Positions 15,410 to 24,259 are shown, counted from the first letter of the stretch. The stretch: DNA of 52,307 bases from Natranaeroarchaeum aerophilus (GCF_023638055.1 NZ_JAKRVY010000008.1:84148-136454); one strand, 5' to 3'. Notes: generated by a model from the sequence alone, not told the origin. Numbers and translations are program-made.

Positions 15410-16072
15410 ATGTCGGATACGGATCAGGACGAGTTACTACACGAATCGAGTGCGACACGAAGTCGAAACGGCCTCGCCGCCTTCTTCCATCGGCTCTCGC
15501 GTCGACTCGCCCGCGGCGAGCCGGTCCCGGTCGACGAGGAACAGACAGTCACGGTAGCCCCGCCCGAGGAGTCCGATCTGGCCGTCGAGATCGGACGCGA
15601 TGGCGACCGGCTCAGCCTCGATATCGCGGTCGAGTGGGAGGAAGGCGAGGGGGACGTCGAAACCGATGTACTCGCGAGCAAGGCGACCTTCGAGGTCTAC
15701 CAGGACAACGCCGAGCAATGGCGCTGGCGACTCGTCCACCGCAACGGCAACATCATCGCCGACGGGAGCGAGGGATACGCGTCGAAACAGAAAGCAACGC
15801 AAGGGCTCGAAAGCGTCAAGCGCAACGTCGCCGGCGCGAACGTCGTCGATCAGTCGAAGGACGAACCTGTCGAGACTGATCCAGCAGGCAGTAACGCGAC
15901 GGCAGAGCTATTCGCCGACAAAGCGGCCAAGTGGCGCTGGCGACTCGTCCACGACAACGGGAACATCATCGCCGACAGCGGTCAGGGATACTCCTCCAAA
16001 CAGAAGGCAAAGCAGGGGTTACAGAGCGTGAAGACGAACGCGCCGGGCGCACCGGTCGAAACGTCTGACTGA
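15410..16072 (+). CDS. amphi-Trp domain plus two DUF1508 (YegP/HVO_2922) repeats
   Basis: The 220-residue protein has an N-terminal amphi-Trp-like domain at about 25-85 (RLARGEPVPVDEE, LDIAVEWEE), then two DUF1508 repeats at about 95-145 and 162-212. Each repeat has WRWRLVH.NGNIIAD and a Ser-Lys-Gln-Lys-Ala helix. DUF1508 units usually dimerise in a YegP-like fold; two in one chain would form one pseudo-dimer. The role is unknown, possibly stress-related. The start at 15410 has a TATA-like element about 27 bp upstream. Confidence 0.85.
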   Translation: MSDTDQDELLHESSATRSRNGLAAFFHRLSRRLARGEPVPVDEEQTVTVAPPEESDLAVEIGRDGDRLSLDIAVEWEEGEGDVETDVLASKATFEVYQDNAEQWRWRLVHRNGNIIADGSEGYASKQKATQGLESVKRNVAGANVVDQSKDEPVETDPAGSNATAELFADKAAKWRWRLVHDNGNIIADSGQGYSSKQKAKQGLQSVKTNAPGAPVETSD

Positions 16073-16075
16073 GCA

Positions 16076-16088
16076 CCCCTTTTTACCT
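16076..16088 (+). terminator. T-rich terminator-like tract
   Basis: CCCCTTTTTACC lies just after the DUF1508 gene and before the convergent gene ending at 16101. The T5 run fits archaeal intrinsic termination. Confidence 0.4.
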
Positions 16089-16100
16089 CGCCACTCCGGA

Positions 16101-16445
16101 CTACAGTTCGAACTCGGTCTGGGACTGATACTTGCGTTCTGCGGTCTCCTGTGCAACCGCCAGCACTTCCTCGAAGGCGGTATCATACTCCGCCTCACCG
16201 TAGGACTGCGAGTACTCGACCGACCAGCCGTCCTCGGGAACCCGTGAGAGATAGCGGATCCGGCCATCTGTCGCGAGCAGAACGTCGTCAGTGTGGTCCT
16301 CGTCTGGTCCCGCACGGCCACCCCCGCCACGAACCATGACCACGGTGGCCTCGCGCACGCTATCGCTCGTGTCGAGGGCATCGACGGCATCTGTCGTCAA
16401 CGGGGCGTCCGGTAGTGATGAGAGGATTCCGTCGTCTTCGTCCAT
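16101..16445 (-). CDS. Hypothetical haloarchaeal protein beside ABC exporter
   Basis: The 114-residue acidic protein has no family I recognise. A short beta-rich centre (REATVVMVRGGGGRAG, then DDVLLATDGRIRYLSRV) is followed by a C-terminal helix (AFEEVLAVAQETAERKY). I took the ATG at 16445 rather than the TTG at 16472. It lies 39 bp downstream of the ABC-2 permease gene on the same strand, so it may be part of that transcript. Confidence 0.7.
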   Translation of the reverse strand: MDEDDGILSSLPDAPLTTDAVDALDTSDSVREATVVMVRGGGGRAGPDEDHTDDVLLATDGRIRYLSRVPEDGWSVEYSQSYGEAEYDTAFEEVLAVAQETAERKYQSQTEFEL

Positions 16446-16484
16446 ATCAGCATGGTCGACACCAAGCGCCAAGAGGGTACTGGC

Positions 16485-18167
16485 TCAGTCGAGCCGGTAG
16501 CTGTCGACGCGTCGCACCGCAACGACGTACGCGACAGGGACGAGGGCAACCAGCCCCGGCAGCAATACCTGCCCAAGTGTTTCGAGATCGCCCGGTGTGA
16601 TGTCGAACGGTGCCCAGTCCGTGATGAGGCTGCTCAACAGGAGTCGCATGATCTCGTCGGTAACGCTTGCCGTGGCAAGTACCGAGAGGAACACGAGCAA
16701 CGTAAAGAGGCTGAACGCGGCCTTGCTCGGAACCGACGCCGACCGGTCGGCCGTGACATCGATCGACGAAAAGCGAGGGAACAGCGCGCCGAGGCCACTC
16801 GCGACGATCCCGCCAGCGACGACAGTGGCAACTGCAACCGCACCGATGGATAGCAGTTCGGGTGCCGACCGGTTGCCGATCAGCCCGACGCCGACCGCGC
16901 CGAGCAGCGTCACCGGGGCGAGCAGTAACGTCGCGGCGAGGACATGGCCACGGACGACCTCATGTCCGCGAGCGCGGGAGAGCAACAGTGTGGGGAGGGT
17001 CGCGCTCTGGTTGCCGAGCACGTTCAGCGGGAACGACGCGCCCGCCGCCCACGCCCCGTAGAGGACGACCAACCAGATGGTGTAGTCGGGGACGGTCCCG
17101 GTCGTTACTGCTGACTCAACGATCGGCAGGGTGAGCAGGAGTGGCAGGGCAACGAAGACCAACTGAAGCGGGGCGCGATAGGCCCGCACCAGTAGCATCA
17201 CGGCGACACCACGCGTGCTGTCACGACGCGTAAGACTCCCAACCAGGGTGTCCAGCCGTTCGACAGCCGTAGTACCGTCGGCTGGCTCGGATTCCTCGGC
17301 CGAGCGAGCGTCGTCGGTATACCAGGTGAACGCCCCGGCACGGGCAGTCGCGAGGGCGCTAGCCGGGATGATTACCGCTGCGATCGCCAGGACAGCGAGT
17401 GCCCGAACTATCGACGCCTCGGCTCCGGGCGTCGTGACCAGTGCGAGGTCGGCCAGCCAGCCGACCGGGGTCGCCTCGATCGCCTCGCCAGCAGTATCGA
17501 GGAGCCGGTTGAGTTCGCCCGAGAACACGAGCCAGGCGTAGCCGACGACGACGACAGCGCCGAGGACCGGTTTCAGGTCGGAAAGGCGTTTGGAGCGTCG
17601 TATTGCACCCTTGGCCGCGAGACCGATCGGATAGCCGACGAGCGCGGCCGTGACCAGCAGCGTCACGCCAGCGACGACCGCACCGATTACGGGGAACGGG
17701 GAACCGACTCCTGCGGACAGGCCCACCCCGCCGACGACAAAGGCCGGGAGCACGAACGGCGCGAACCAGACTGCAGCGTTCACGAGCAGTCCCCCAGCGA
17801 CATCCTTGGGTGGGCGGACCGTCAGTACGCCCGCGGCGTTGTCAATCTCGCCGTCCGAGCCGATTCCGGTCACAACGGCGATCACGACAGTGAATAGCCA
17901 GAACCCGGCAACGACAGTTGCTGCGGGGGCGACAGCGTCGGCCTCGCCCGCCGCAAGTGCCGAGCCGACGTCTCGCGTAATGTCGTACACAAGGGGTAAT
18001 ACGAGCAGGATTCCGAGCAGTCCGAGTCCAACCAGCGCCAGCCAGACGTCCTGCTGGCGGAGCTTTCGCCATCCGCGGCGAAGCTCCGTGATGCCGATCA
18101 GCAGGCTGATCCGTGGCGTGGGAAACCGACTGTACCGACTCCCCTCGCGTGGGCGCTCACTCCCCAT
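16485..18167 (-). CDS. ABC-2-type exporter permease
   Basis: The 560-residue protein has roughly twelve hydrophobic segments and no ATPase motifs. It starts MGSERPREGSRYSRFPTP, then ISLLIGITELRRGWRKLRQQDVWLALVGLG. The start at 18167 overlaps the end of the upstream ATPase gene by 11 bp, so the two are translationally coupled and form one exporter. The duplicated helix pattern suggests both membrane halves are in one chain. The substrate is unknown. The frame extends to 18263 inside the ATPase gene; that part is rejected. Confidence 0.85.
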   Translation of the reverse strand: MGSERPREGSRYSRFPTPRISLLIGITELRRGWRKLRQQDVWLALVGLGLLGILLVLPLVYDITRDVGSALAAGEADAVAPAATVVAGFWLFTVVIAVVTGIGSDGEIDNAAGVLTVRPPKDVAGGLLVNAAVWFAPFVLPAFVVGGVGLSAGVGSPFPVIGAVVAGVTLLVTAALVGYPIGLAAKGAIRRSKRLSDLKPVLGAVVVVGYAWLVFSGELNRLLDTAGEAIEATPVGWLADLALVTTPGAEASIVRALAVLAIAAVIIPASALATARAGAFTWYTDDARSAEESEPADGTTAVERLDTLVGSLTRRDSTRGVAVMLLVRAYRAPLQLVFVALPLLLTLPIVESAVTTGTVPDYTIWLVVLYGAWAAGASFPLNVLGNQSATLPTLLLSRARGHEVVRGHVLAATLLLAPVTLLGAVGVGLIGNRSAPELLSIGAVAVATVVAGGIVASGLGALFPRFSSIDVTADRSASVPSKAAFSLFTLLVFLSVLATASVTDEIMRLLLSSLITDWAPFDITPGDLETLGQVLLPGLVALVPVAYVVAVRRVDSYRLD

Positions 18168-18930
18168 TGCCCATCCCTGCCGGTTCGGCAGCCCCCGCTT
18201 CGTCCTTCCGGGTGACCTCCAGAAACGCGGTTTCGAGATCGGCGCTCTCGGCGGACTCAGCACGTCGTTTCAGCTCCGCGGGCGTCCCCTCCGCGACCAG
18301 CCGCCCGTCGTCAATGACACCCACGGTGTCAGCGAGCTCGTCGACAACCGGAAGGATATGTGTCGAGAGAAACACGGTCATATCCCGTTCTGCGAGGTCA
18401 GCCAACGTATCGCGCATCGTCCGCGCGGCGCGCGGATCCAGACCGCTGGTCGGCTCATCCATCAGCACAACCTCGGGCTCGTGTAGGATCGCACCGATCA
18501 CGCCGACTTTTTTGCACATCCCGGTCGAGTAGCCGGCAATCCGACGGTCGGCGGCGTCGGCGAGGTCGAATCGCGCCAGCAGTTCCTCGATCCGTGCATC
18601 GACGTTGCCCAGTTCGTGCAGCCGGGCTACGTACTGGAGCTGTTCTCGCCCGGTCAACTCGTCAAAAACGGGGGGATCTGCTGGTAGATACCCGATCCGT
18701 TCGGTGATTGCGGGTCGGTCCGTGATGTCGACTCCGGCGACGGTTGCGGATCCGCTGGTCGGCATCGTCAGCGTCGTCAGCATTCGCATTGTCGTGGTCT
18801 TCCCCGCACCGTTCGGCCCGAGAAACCCGTACACCGATCCCGTCGAGATCGACAACGAGAGATCATCGACCGCGAGCTCTTCGGCATACCGCTTAGTGAG
18901 CCCGTCGGCAACGATGGCGTGCTCGGTCAT
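18157..18930 (-). CDS. ABC transporter ATP-binding protein
   Basis: The 257-residue ATPase has Walker A GPNGAGKTT at about 39-47, a Q-loop region with GYLPADPPVFDELTGREQLQY, a diverged signature (IAGYSTGMCKKVGV), Walker B VVLMDEPTSGLDP and the switch LSTHILP. The diverged signature and CcmA/NatA-like layout match ATPases that drive ABC-2 exporters, here the permease downstream. A weak AT-rich element (AGAAAAGTA) lies about 27 bp upstream. Confidence 0.92.
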   Translation of the reverse strand: MTEHAIVADGLTKRYAEELAVDDLSLSISTGSVYGFLGPNGAGKTTTMRMLTTLTMPTSGSATVAGVDITDRPAITERIGYLPADPPVFDELTGREQLQYVARLHELGNVDARIEELLARFDLADAADRRIAGYSTGMCKKVGVIGAILHEPEVVLMDEPTSGLDPRAARTMRDTLADLAERDMTVFLSTHILPVVDELADTVGVIDDGRLVAEGTPAELKRRAESAESADLETAFLEVTRKDEAGAAEPAGMGNGE

Positions 18931-19207
18931 CGTGTGACGCTACTCTTGGGAGGTACTTTTCTACACTCCGAGGGGGTACTGGAGAGCTGTGCACTAGGTG
19001 ACACTAAACTGAACATATTCACTCGAAACCGACACAATATTAAATAATTTCCGAACGGGAATAGCTCTGGAGCATCCGTCAGTTGTGACAAAACTGAACA
19101 TACATGATCCGTTTCGAGGAATGTGCTCACGTACAAAAAGTAAATGATCGTTCGGACGCTGAGGCGTAATCATTGCGTTTTTTGATGGGTCCGGCGTAGG
19201 TGGGGGT
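18931..19207. promoter_or_regulatory. Divergent intergenic region with direct repeats upstream of pyruvate kinase
   Basis: This 277-bp region lies between the divergent exporter and pyruvate kinase genes. A 12-bp motif, AAACTGAACATA, occurs at 19006-19017 and 19091-19102, preceded each time by GTGACA, 85 bp apart. A TATA-like GTTTTTTGA lies about 27 bp before the pyk ATG, and a purine-rich GGTGGGGGT just before it. No gene is seen here. Confidence 0.5.
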
Positions 19208-20971
19208 ATGAGAAACGCAAAGATTGTCTGTACCATCGGACCAGCCTCGGACTCTCGCAGCATGTTGCGGAACCTCGCGGATGCGGGAATGTCGGTTGCA
19301 CGTATCAACGCGAGCCACGGGAACCGGGAGGACCGAGCCGATCTGATCGATCGGATTCAGGCCGTCAGTCAGGCGTCGGAAGAGCCGCTCGCGGCGATGT
19401 TCGATACCCAGGGCCCGGAGATCCGAACTGCCGATATCGACGGGGCGATCGAACTCGAAACCGGCTCCGAGATCCGCCTGTACGAGGGTGACGATGCGAC
19501 GCCCGAAGCCGTCGGACTCTCGATCCCGATCACGGGTGTCGACGCCGGGGACACCGTGCTGTTCGACGACGGCCGAATCGAACTCACGGTCACCGAGGTC
19601 GATGGCGACGACATCTATGCCGAGGTCATCAGCGGCGGCGAGCTCACGGCTCGCAAAGGTGTCAACGTTCCCGGCGTGGATCTCGAACTGGACGTCGTAA
19701 CCGAAAAAGATCGCCGCGATCTTGCGCTCGCGGCCGAAAAGGAGGTCGACCTGGTTGCAGCAAGTTTCGTCCGCGACGCCGACGATGTCTACGCTGTCAA
19801 CGAGGTCCTCGAAGAGCACGGCGCGGATATCCCGATCATCTCGAAAATCGAGCGGGCCGGTGCGGTCGAGAACCTCGACGAAATCATCGAGGCGTCATAC
19901 GGGATCATGGTGGCCCGCGGTGATCTCGGCGTCGAATGTCCGATGGAGCAGGTGCCAGTCGTCCAGAAACGGATTATTCGGAAATGCCGTGAGGCCGGTG
20001 TTCCGGTTATCACCGCGACGGAGATGCTCGATTCGATGGTGCATGCCCGACGCCCCACCCGCGCGGAGTCATCCGACGTTGCCAACGCCGTCCTCGACGG
20101 TACTGATGCGGTGATGCTCTCCGGTGAAACGGCGATCGGTGACCATCCCGTTCGTGTGGTCGAAGCGATGGATCGGATCGTCCGGGAGATCGAACGGAGC
20201 ACCGAGTATCGCGAACTCCGCGAACAGCGCGTCCCCACCGCCGACGATACCCGGACCGACGCGCTCGCCCGTTCCGCGCGCTATCTCGCCCGCGACATCG
20301 GCGCAAGCGCCATCGTCGCCGCAAGCGAGTCCGGCTACACCGCGCTGAAGACAGCAAAGTTCCGGCCCGGTGTCCCGGTCGTCGCCGCGACGCCAAACGA
20401 GGGAGTCCGTCGCAAACTCGCGCTCTCCGGTGGCGTCCAACCTGCTAGCACGACGTTCGTCGAGGAAGGCTCGGATCGACTCATCGAGAACGCCGTACAG
20501 TCCGCGATCGATGCCGGTGTGGCGGAGAGCGGTGACACTGTCGTCGTTCTGTCCGGCATGATGACCGAGTTCGACGATGTCCACTCGACGAACCTGCTCA
20601 AGGTCCACGTCGCCGCCGAGACGGTTGCATCAGGCCGAGTTGTCGTTGATGGTCGCGTCTCCGGACCAGTCGTTCGAACTGATGACGGTGATCTGTCCGC
20701 GGCGCCCGAGGGAGCGATCCTTTCACTCGGCCCCGACTTCGACGGCGAGTTCTCCGGCGACACGGAGAAGCTGGCCGGTATTGTCGATGCTCGACCCGGG
20801 CTCACGGGCTATCCGGCCATGATCGCACGCGAACTCGATATTCCGATGATCAGTGGCGCTCCGCTGGGTAATGCAGTCGACGAGCTCGATCGTGTCACGG
20901 TCGACGCCGAACGTGGCGTCGTCTACGGCGGGGATATCCTCGAAGCGCGTCGGTCCGTCGTCGATCAGTAG
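19208..20971 (+). CDS. pyk: Pyruvate kinase with C-terminal swivelling domain
   Basis: The 587-residue glycolytic enzyme makes pyruvate and ATP from phosphoenolpyruvate and ADP. It starts NAKIVCTIGPASDS and has the active-site stretch IISKIERAGAVENLDEI with the catalytic Lys, followed by MVARGDLGVECP and the metal and substrate region ITATEMLDSM. Beyond the usual length of about 470 residues it has a C-terminal PEP-utiliser-like domain (about 475-587). That domain lacks the phosphohistidine His in the expected place (LTGYPAMIARELDIP), so it is probably structural or regulatory. It has its own promoter. Confidence 0.97.
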   Translation: MRNAKIVCTIGPASDSRSMLRNLADAGMSVARINASHGNREDRADLIDRIQAVSQASEEPLAAMFDTQGPEIRTADIDGAIELETGSEIRLYEGDDATPEAVGLSIPITGVDAGDTVLFDDGRIELTVTEVDGDDIYAEVISGGELTARKGVNVPGVDLELDVVTEKDRRDLALAAEKEVDLVAASFVRDADDVYAVNEVLEEHGADIPIISKIERAGAVENLDEIIEASYGIMVARGDLGVECPMEQVPVVQKRIIRKCREAGVPVITATEMLDSMVHARRPTRAESSDVANAVLDGTDAVMLSGETAIGDHPVRVVEAMDRIVREIERSTEYRELREQRVPTADDTRTDALARSARYLARDIGASAIVAASESGYTALKTAKFRPGVPVVAATPNEGVRRKLALSGGVQPASTTFVEEGSDRLIENAVQSAIDAGVAESGDTVVVLSGMMTEFDDVHSTNLLKVHVAAETVASGRVVVDGRVSGPVVRTDDGDLSAAPEGAILSLGPDFDGEFSGDTEKLAGIVDARPGLTGYPAMIARELDIPMISGAPLGNAVDELDRVTVDAERGVVYGGDILEARRSVVDQ

Positions 20972-21018
20972 CGATCCGAGAGCCGCGGTCTTTTGTCACT
21001 GGAGCGCAAACGACCGGT

Positions 21019-21318
21019 ATGACTGACGGGAGCGGCGAACCGGAGCGTCGGGGCGAGTCCGAGCAGACCCCGGTTGGACCACCGGACGGGCGTGACGACC
21101 CATCAGCCGAGTCTCCGGACAGTATCGAAGTCGACGCCGACGAGGAGTGGCGCTTCGGCGTCGACGATGTCGACGAAAACGGTATCGTCAACGAAGGCGG
21201 CCGCATCGACACATCGATCGAGCCGGAAACGATCGCCGCCGAAAACGCCGTGTTCGTCGTGCTGGGCGTCGTCATTGCGGTACTGATTCTCGCCAGAACC
21301 GTGACCGTGTTCGCGTGA
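21019..21318 (+). CDS. Small single-helix membrane protein, DUF7312-like
   Basis: The 99-residue protein has an acidic, disordered N-terminal two thirds and one C-terminal transmembrane helix (AENAVFVVLGVVIAVLILARTVTVFA). The central EEWRFGVDDVDENGIV motif resembles the haloarchaeal DUF7312 family; I give that with modest confidence. It is a tail-anchored protein of unknown role. A TATA-like TCTTTTG sits about 27 bp upstream. Confidence 0.65.
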   Translation: MTDGSGEPERRGESEQTPVGPPDGRDDPSAESPDSIEVDADEEWRFGVDDVDENGIVNEGGRIDTSIEPETIAAENAVFVVLGVVIAVLILARTVTVFA

Positions 21319-21366
21319 GGGCGGGCCCTGCACAAGTGTTAATCCACCGCAACCCCAATGACGAGT

Positions 21367-21999
21367 ATGGTCTTGCAGGCTATCGATGCGCCGACGCTAC
21401 TCGTGATCGCAGGGATCATCCTGCTCGTAATGGAAGCGATGGCTCCCGGCGCAAACTTCATCGTCCTCGGCGTCGCCCTGCTGGTGGCGGGATTGCTGGG
21501 ACTTGCTATCGGCGGCGTGCTCGGCGGGCCCGTCTCGACGCTCGCGCTCGCCGGGATGGTACTCGTGACCGGCGCTATTGCCCTGTTTATCTATCGCGAG
21601 TTCGACCTCTACGGCGGTACGGAGGCGGGGCAGACGAGCAACTCGGATTCGCTTACCGGCCAGACCGGCTACGTCACCGAGCGAGTCACGAAACAGAGCG
21701 GACAGATCAAACTCGAAGAGGGGGGGTTCAACCCCTTCTATCAGGCCCGCAGTATGGATCAGGAGATCGAAGAGGGGACGGAAGTGATCGTCGTGGATCC
21801 CGGCGGGGGCAACGTGCTCACTGTCGACTCGTTTGAGCATCTCGACGAGGACGAGATCGACCGAGCGCTCGCCCGCGACCGCGATCTCGACGAGGAGGGA
21901 GGAAAAGCAGGTAATCAGGGCGGCGAACACGAGGATACCGACTCCGCTCCAGTAACCGAGGCGTCCGAGAGCGCCGAGACGGAGCAGGCGACGGAGTGA
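21367..21999 (+). CDS. NfeD-like membrane protein
   Basis: The 210-residue protein starts with hydrophobic helices (VIAGIILLVMEAMAPGANFIVLGVALLVAGLLGL, then STLALAGMVLVTGAIALFI). An OB-fold-like beta domain at about 85-150 follows (TGQTGYVTERV, then GTEVIVVDPGGGNVLTVDSFEH), and then an acidic tail. That is the NfeD layout. NfeD proteins partner with SPFH proteins, and one is encoded 73 bp downstream. The start at 21367 is about 27 bp after GTTAATCC; an in-frame ATG at 21358 would add three residues. Confidence 0.85.
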   Translation: MVLQAIDAPTLLVIAGIILLVMEAMAPGANFIVLGVALLVAGLLGLAIGGVLGGPVSTLALAGMVLVTGAIALFIYREFDLYGGTEAGQTSNSDSLTGQTGYVTERVTKQSGQIKLEEGGFNPFYQARSMDQEIEEGTEVIVVDPGGGNVLTVDSFEHLDEDEIDRALARDRDLDEEGGKAGNQGGEHEDTDSAPVTEASESAETEQATE

Positions 22000-22072
22000 G
22001 GCGCTGTCATTCGTGACTGGTTCGTGACACAAAACGAGAAGTATTTTTACGTCCGGATCCGGTATTATTTAT

Positions 22073-23215
22073 ATGGCAGCTACAATTGCCCTGATCGGAA
22101 TCGGTCCAACGATACTGGTCGGACTCGTCCTGTTGCTTGCGATCGTAACGGTCGCCAGCATGGTCGAGATCGTTGATGCGTACGAAAAACGTGCACTGAC
22201 GGTCTTTGGCGAGTACCGAAAGCTCCTCCAGCCCGGTATCAACTTCGTACCGCCGTTCGTCTCACGGACGTACGCCTTCGATATGCGTACACAGACGCTT
22301 GATGTCCCACGACAGGAGGCGATCACCCGTGACAACTCGCCGGTGACCGCCGACGCCGTCGTCTACATCAAGGTGATGGACGCAAAGAAGGCGTTCCTCG
22401 AAGTGGACAACTACAAGAAGGCTGTCTCGAATCTCGCCCAGACCACCCTCCGTGCCGTGCTGGGTGACATGGAACTCGACGACACGCTGAACAAACGCCA
22501 GGAGATCAACGCAAAGATCCGCAAAGAACTCGACGAACCCACCGACGAGTGGGGGATCCGCGTCGAGTCAGTCGAGGTCCGCGAGGTCAACCCCTCCAAG
22601 GACGTCCAGCAGGCAATGGAGAAACAGACCTCCGCGGAGCGCCGTCGCCGTGCAATGATCCTCGAAGCGCAGGGTGAACGCCGGAGCGCCGTCGAGAAGG
22701 CAGAAGGTGACAAGCAGTCCAACATCATCCGCGCGCAGGGTGAGAAACAGAGCCAGATCCTCGAAGCGCAGGGTGACTCGATTTCGACCGTGCTTCGCGC
22801 GAAATCCGCCGAATCGATGGGCGAGCGCGCGATCATCGATCAGGGAATGGAGACGTTAGAAGAGATCGGCAAGGGCGAATCGACGACCTTCGTCATGCCC
22901 CAGGAGCTCACCTCCATGATCGGTCGTTACGGCAAACACCTTTCGGGCAGCGATGTCCAGCAACAGACCAGCGCGCTGGACAGTCTGGACTTCGACGACG
23001 ACACCGCCGAACTGCTCGGCCTGAACGACATCGAGGAGATCCTCGGTGAGATCGACGAGGAAGCCGAGATGGATATCGAGGCGATGGAAGAAGAGGCCCA
23101 GAAGATCAAGGAAGGCAAGGCCGGTACCGGTATCAAAAGCGCCGACGAAGTGATCGACGAGATGGACGAGGAGATCGAGGAAGGTAACGTCGAACTCGAA
23201 GACGAAGCACGGTAA
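22073..23215 (+). CDS. SPFH/Band 7 membrane protein (stomatin-like)
   Basis: The 380-residue protein has an N-terminal membrane anchor (ILVGLVLLLAIVTVASMVEIVDAYEKRA), then an SPFH domain with LLQPGINFVPPFVSRTYAFDMRTQTLDVP, and a long helical region rich in Ala, Glu, Gln and Arg (about 180-260; AILEAQGERRSAVEKAEG-type repeats). The C-terminal 100 residues are very acidic. Such proteins oligomerise as membrane scaffolds, usually with NfeD, whose gene precedes it. A TATA-like TTTTTACG lies about 27 bp before the ATG. Confidence 0.92.
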   Translation: MAATIALIGIGPTILVGLVLLLAIVTVASMVEIVDAYEKRALTVFGEYRKLLQPGINFVPPFVSRTYAFDMRTQTLDVPRQEAITRDNSPVTADAVVYIKVMDAKKAFLEVDNYKKAVSNLAQTTLRAVLGDMELDDTLNKRQEINAKIRKELDEPTDEWGIRVESVEVREVNPSKDVQQAMEKQTSAERRRRAMILEAQGERRSAVEKAEGDKQSNIIRAQGEKQSQILEAQGDSISTVLRAKSAESMGERAIIDQGMETLEEIGKGESTTFVMPQELTSMIGRYGKHLSGSDVQQQTSALDSLDFDDDTAELLGLNDIEEILGEIDEEAEMDIEAMEEEAQKIKEGKAGTGIKSADEVIDEMDEEIEEGNVELEDEAR

Positions 23216-23260
23216 CCCACCCGAAGCGGTTTTATTATACAGTCCTCTATACCGCAGTAG

Positions 23261-23878
23261 ATGCCAGAGCGTCCGGTCGACGAGGGTAAGCGCGCAACGT
23301 TGCGCCGATTCGCCGCACTCGGAGCCGCCAGCCCGCTCGCCGGGATGGCTGCTGGCTCCGAAGAAGAACGGGAGGGCCGGAGCGAACGCCGATCCGCGAT
23401 CGAGGGGTACCTTTCAACGACACCGGGCGCTCACTTCTCGAAAATTCGTGACGACCTTCAACTGGGTACCGGCGAGGCCCAGCATCATCTCCGCGAACTC
23501 GTCGATTCCGAACGGGTCGAGACCCGCCGGGACGGCGACTACAGGCGGTATTTTCCCGCCGATCGATTTTCCACGTTCGAGCAGGTTGCACTCGGCTATC
23601 TCCGACGAGAGACGCCGCGGGGGATGATTATTGAACTACTCCGCGATCCCGATGCGACAGGCAGCACGCTCGCCACGGCGCTCGATGTCTCACAGCCGAC
23701 GGTGAGCAAGTATGCCAAAAAACTGGAAGAAGCCGGACTGCTCGCACGCGAAGACGGCTACGGAGTCGTCGAACCCGAGACCGTACTGACGCTTGTCGTT
23801 CGGTACGCCGACTCGTTCGGGCCGGATGCCCAGACGCTGGCTGCCGACGCGGACGGGCTGATTCGGTTCGACCCCTAG
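23261..23878 (+). CDS. Two-wHTH transcriptional regulator with unusual N-terminus
   Basis: The 205-residue protein has two winged HTH domains: about 45-100 (AIEGYLSTTPGAHFSKIRDDLQLGTGEAQHHLRELV) and 125-178 (SLATALDVSQPTVSKYAKKLEEAGLL-like). The N-terminal 40 residues (RATLRRFAALGAASPLAGMAAG) resemble a weak Tat-like or membrane-associated segment, odd for a cytoplasmic DNA-binding protein. A TATA-like TTTTATTATAC sits about 27 bp before the ATG. Its stop overlaps the convergent gene at 23875 by 4 bp. Confidence 0.82.
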   Translation: MPERPVDEGKRATLRRFAALGAASPLAGMAAGSEEEREGRSERRSAIEGYLSTTPGAHFSKIRDDLQLGTGEAQHHLRELVDSERVETRRDGDYRRYFPADRFSTFEQVALGYLRRETPRGMIIELLRDPDATGSTLATALDVSQPTVSKYAKKLEEAGLLAREDGYGVVEPETVLTLVVRYADSFGPDAQTLAADADGLIRFDP

Positions 23879-24132
23879 ACCGTTACTTTCCAGGTCGTAC
23901 TCGACGAGTAGCCCCACTTCTCGACGTCGATTCCCACCGAACCCTTCTGGATCGCGGTCATGTTCGCACCGACCTCCTTTGCAGTCATATCCAGGGCCTT
24001 GCCGATGTTCCGTGACTTGAAGTAGGTTTTTGTGGCTCCTTTCTCGCGGAGATGTCCCAGAATACGGCGCTGTTTCTCGTTCAGGTCGAGGTCCAGTCCG
24101 TCGGCGGCAGTCGTCGCGGCGGTCGTGCTCAT
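23875..24132 (-). CDS. DUF7123-like small protein
   Basis: The 85-residue protein is probably a small wHTH-like domain: NEKQRRILGHLREKG, then TKTYFKSRNIGKALDMTAKEVGANM, then EKWGYSSSTTWKVTV. It matches the haloarchaeal DUF7123 family as I recall it. The Trp- and Tyr-containing C-terminus looks like a wing. The function is unknown, perhaps DNA or RNA binding. It converges with the regulator at 23261 with a 4-bp overlap. The ATG at 24132 is preferred over an upstream codon at 24153. Confidence 0.7.
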   Translation of the reverse strand: MSTTAATTAADGLDLDLNEKQRRILGHLREKGATKTYFKSRNIGKALDMTAKEVGANMTAIQKGSVGIDVEKWGYSSSTTWKVTV

Positions 24133-24259
24133 ATTACAGTACAGAAGAAGCACTGACTTAGCGGGTTTGGTACGGTCAGTTAATCCGCTGCAGTCTGGTG
24201 GTTTTCGTGCATCGAATACCGCGAACTGACGCTTCGGAACCCCCCGTTGGTACGGCTGG

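Noticed and set aside
15228-15557. 109-codon ORF starting in the mqo/DUF1508 spacer
   Set aside because: It overlaps the DUF1508 gene in another frame and lacks promoter and halophilic composition.
16446-16472. TTG start at 16472 for the hypothetical gene at 16101
   Set aside because: The ATG at 16445 begins the acidic stretch; the TTG adds only 9 residues and has no support.
18945-18985. TrmB-type TACT-N-GAGTA operator upstream of pyk
   Set aside because: TACT repeats are present but no GAGTA half-site lies at the right distance.
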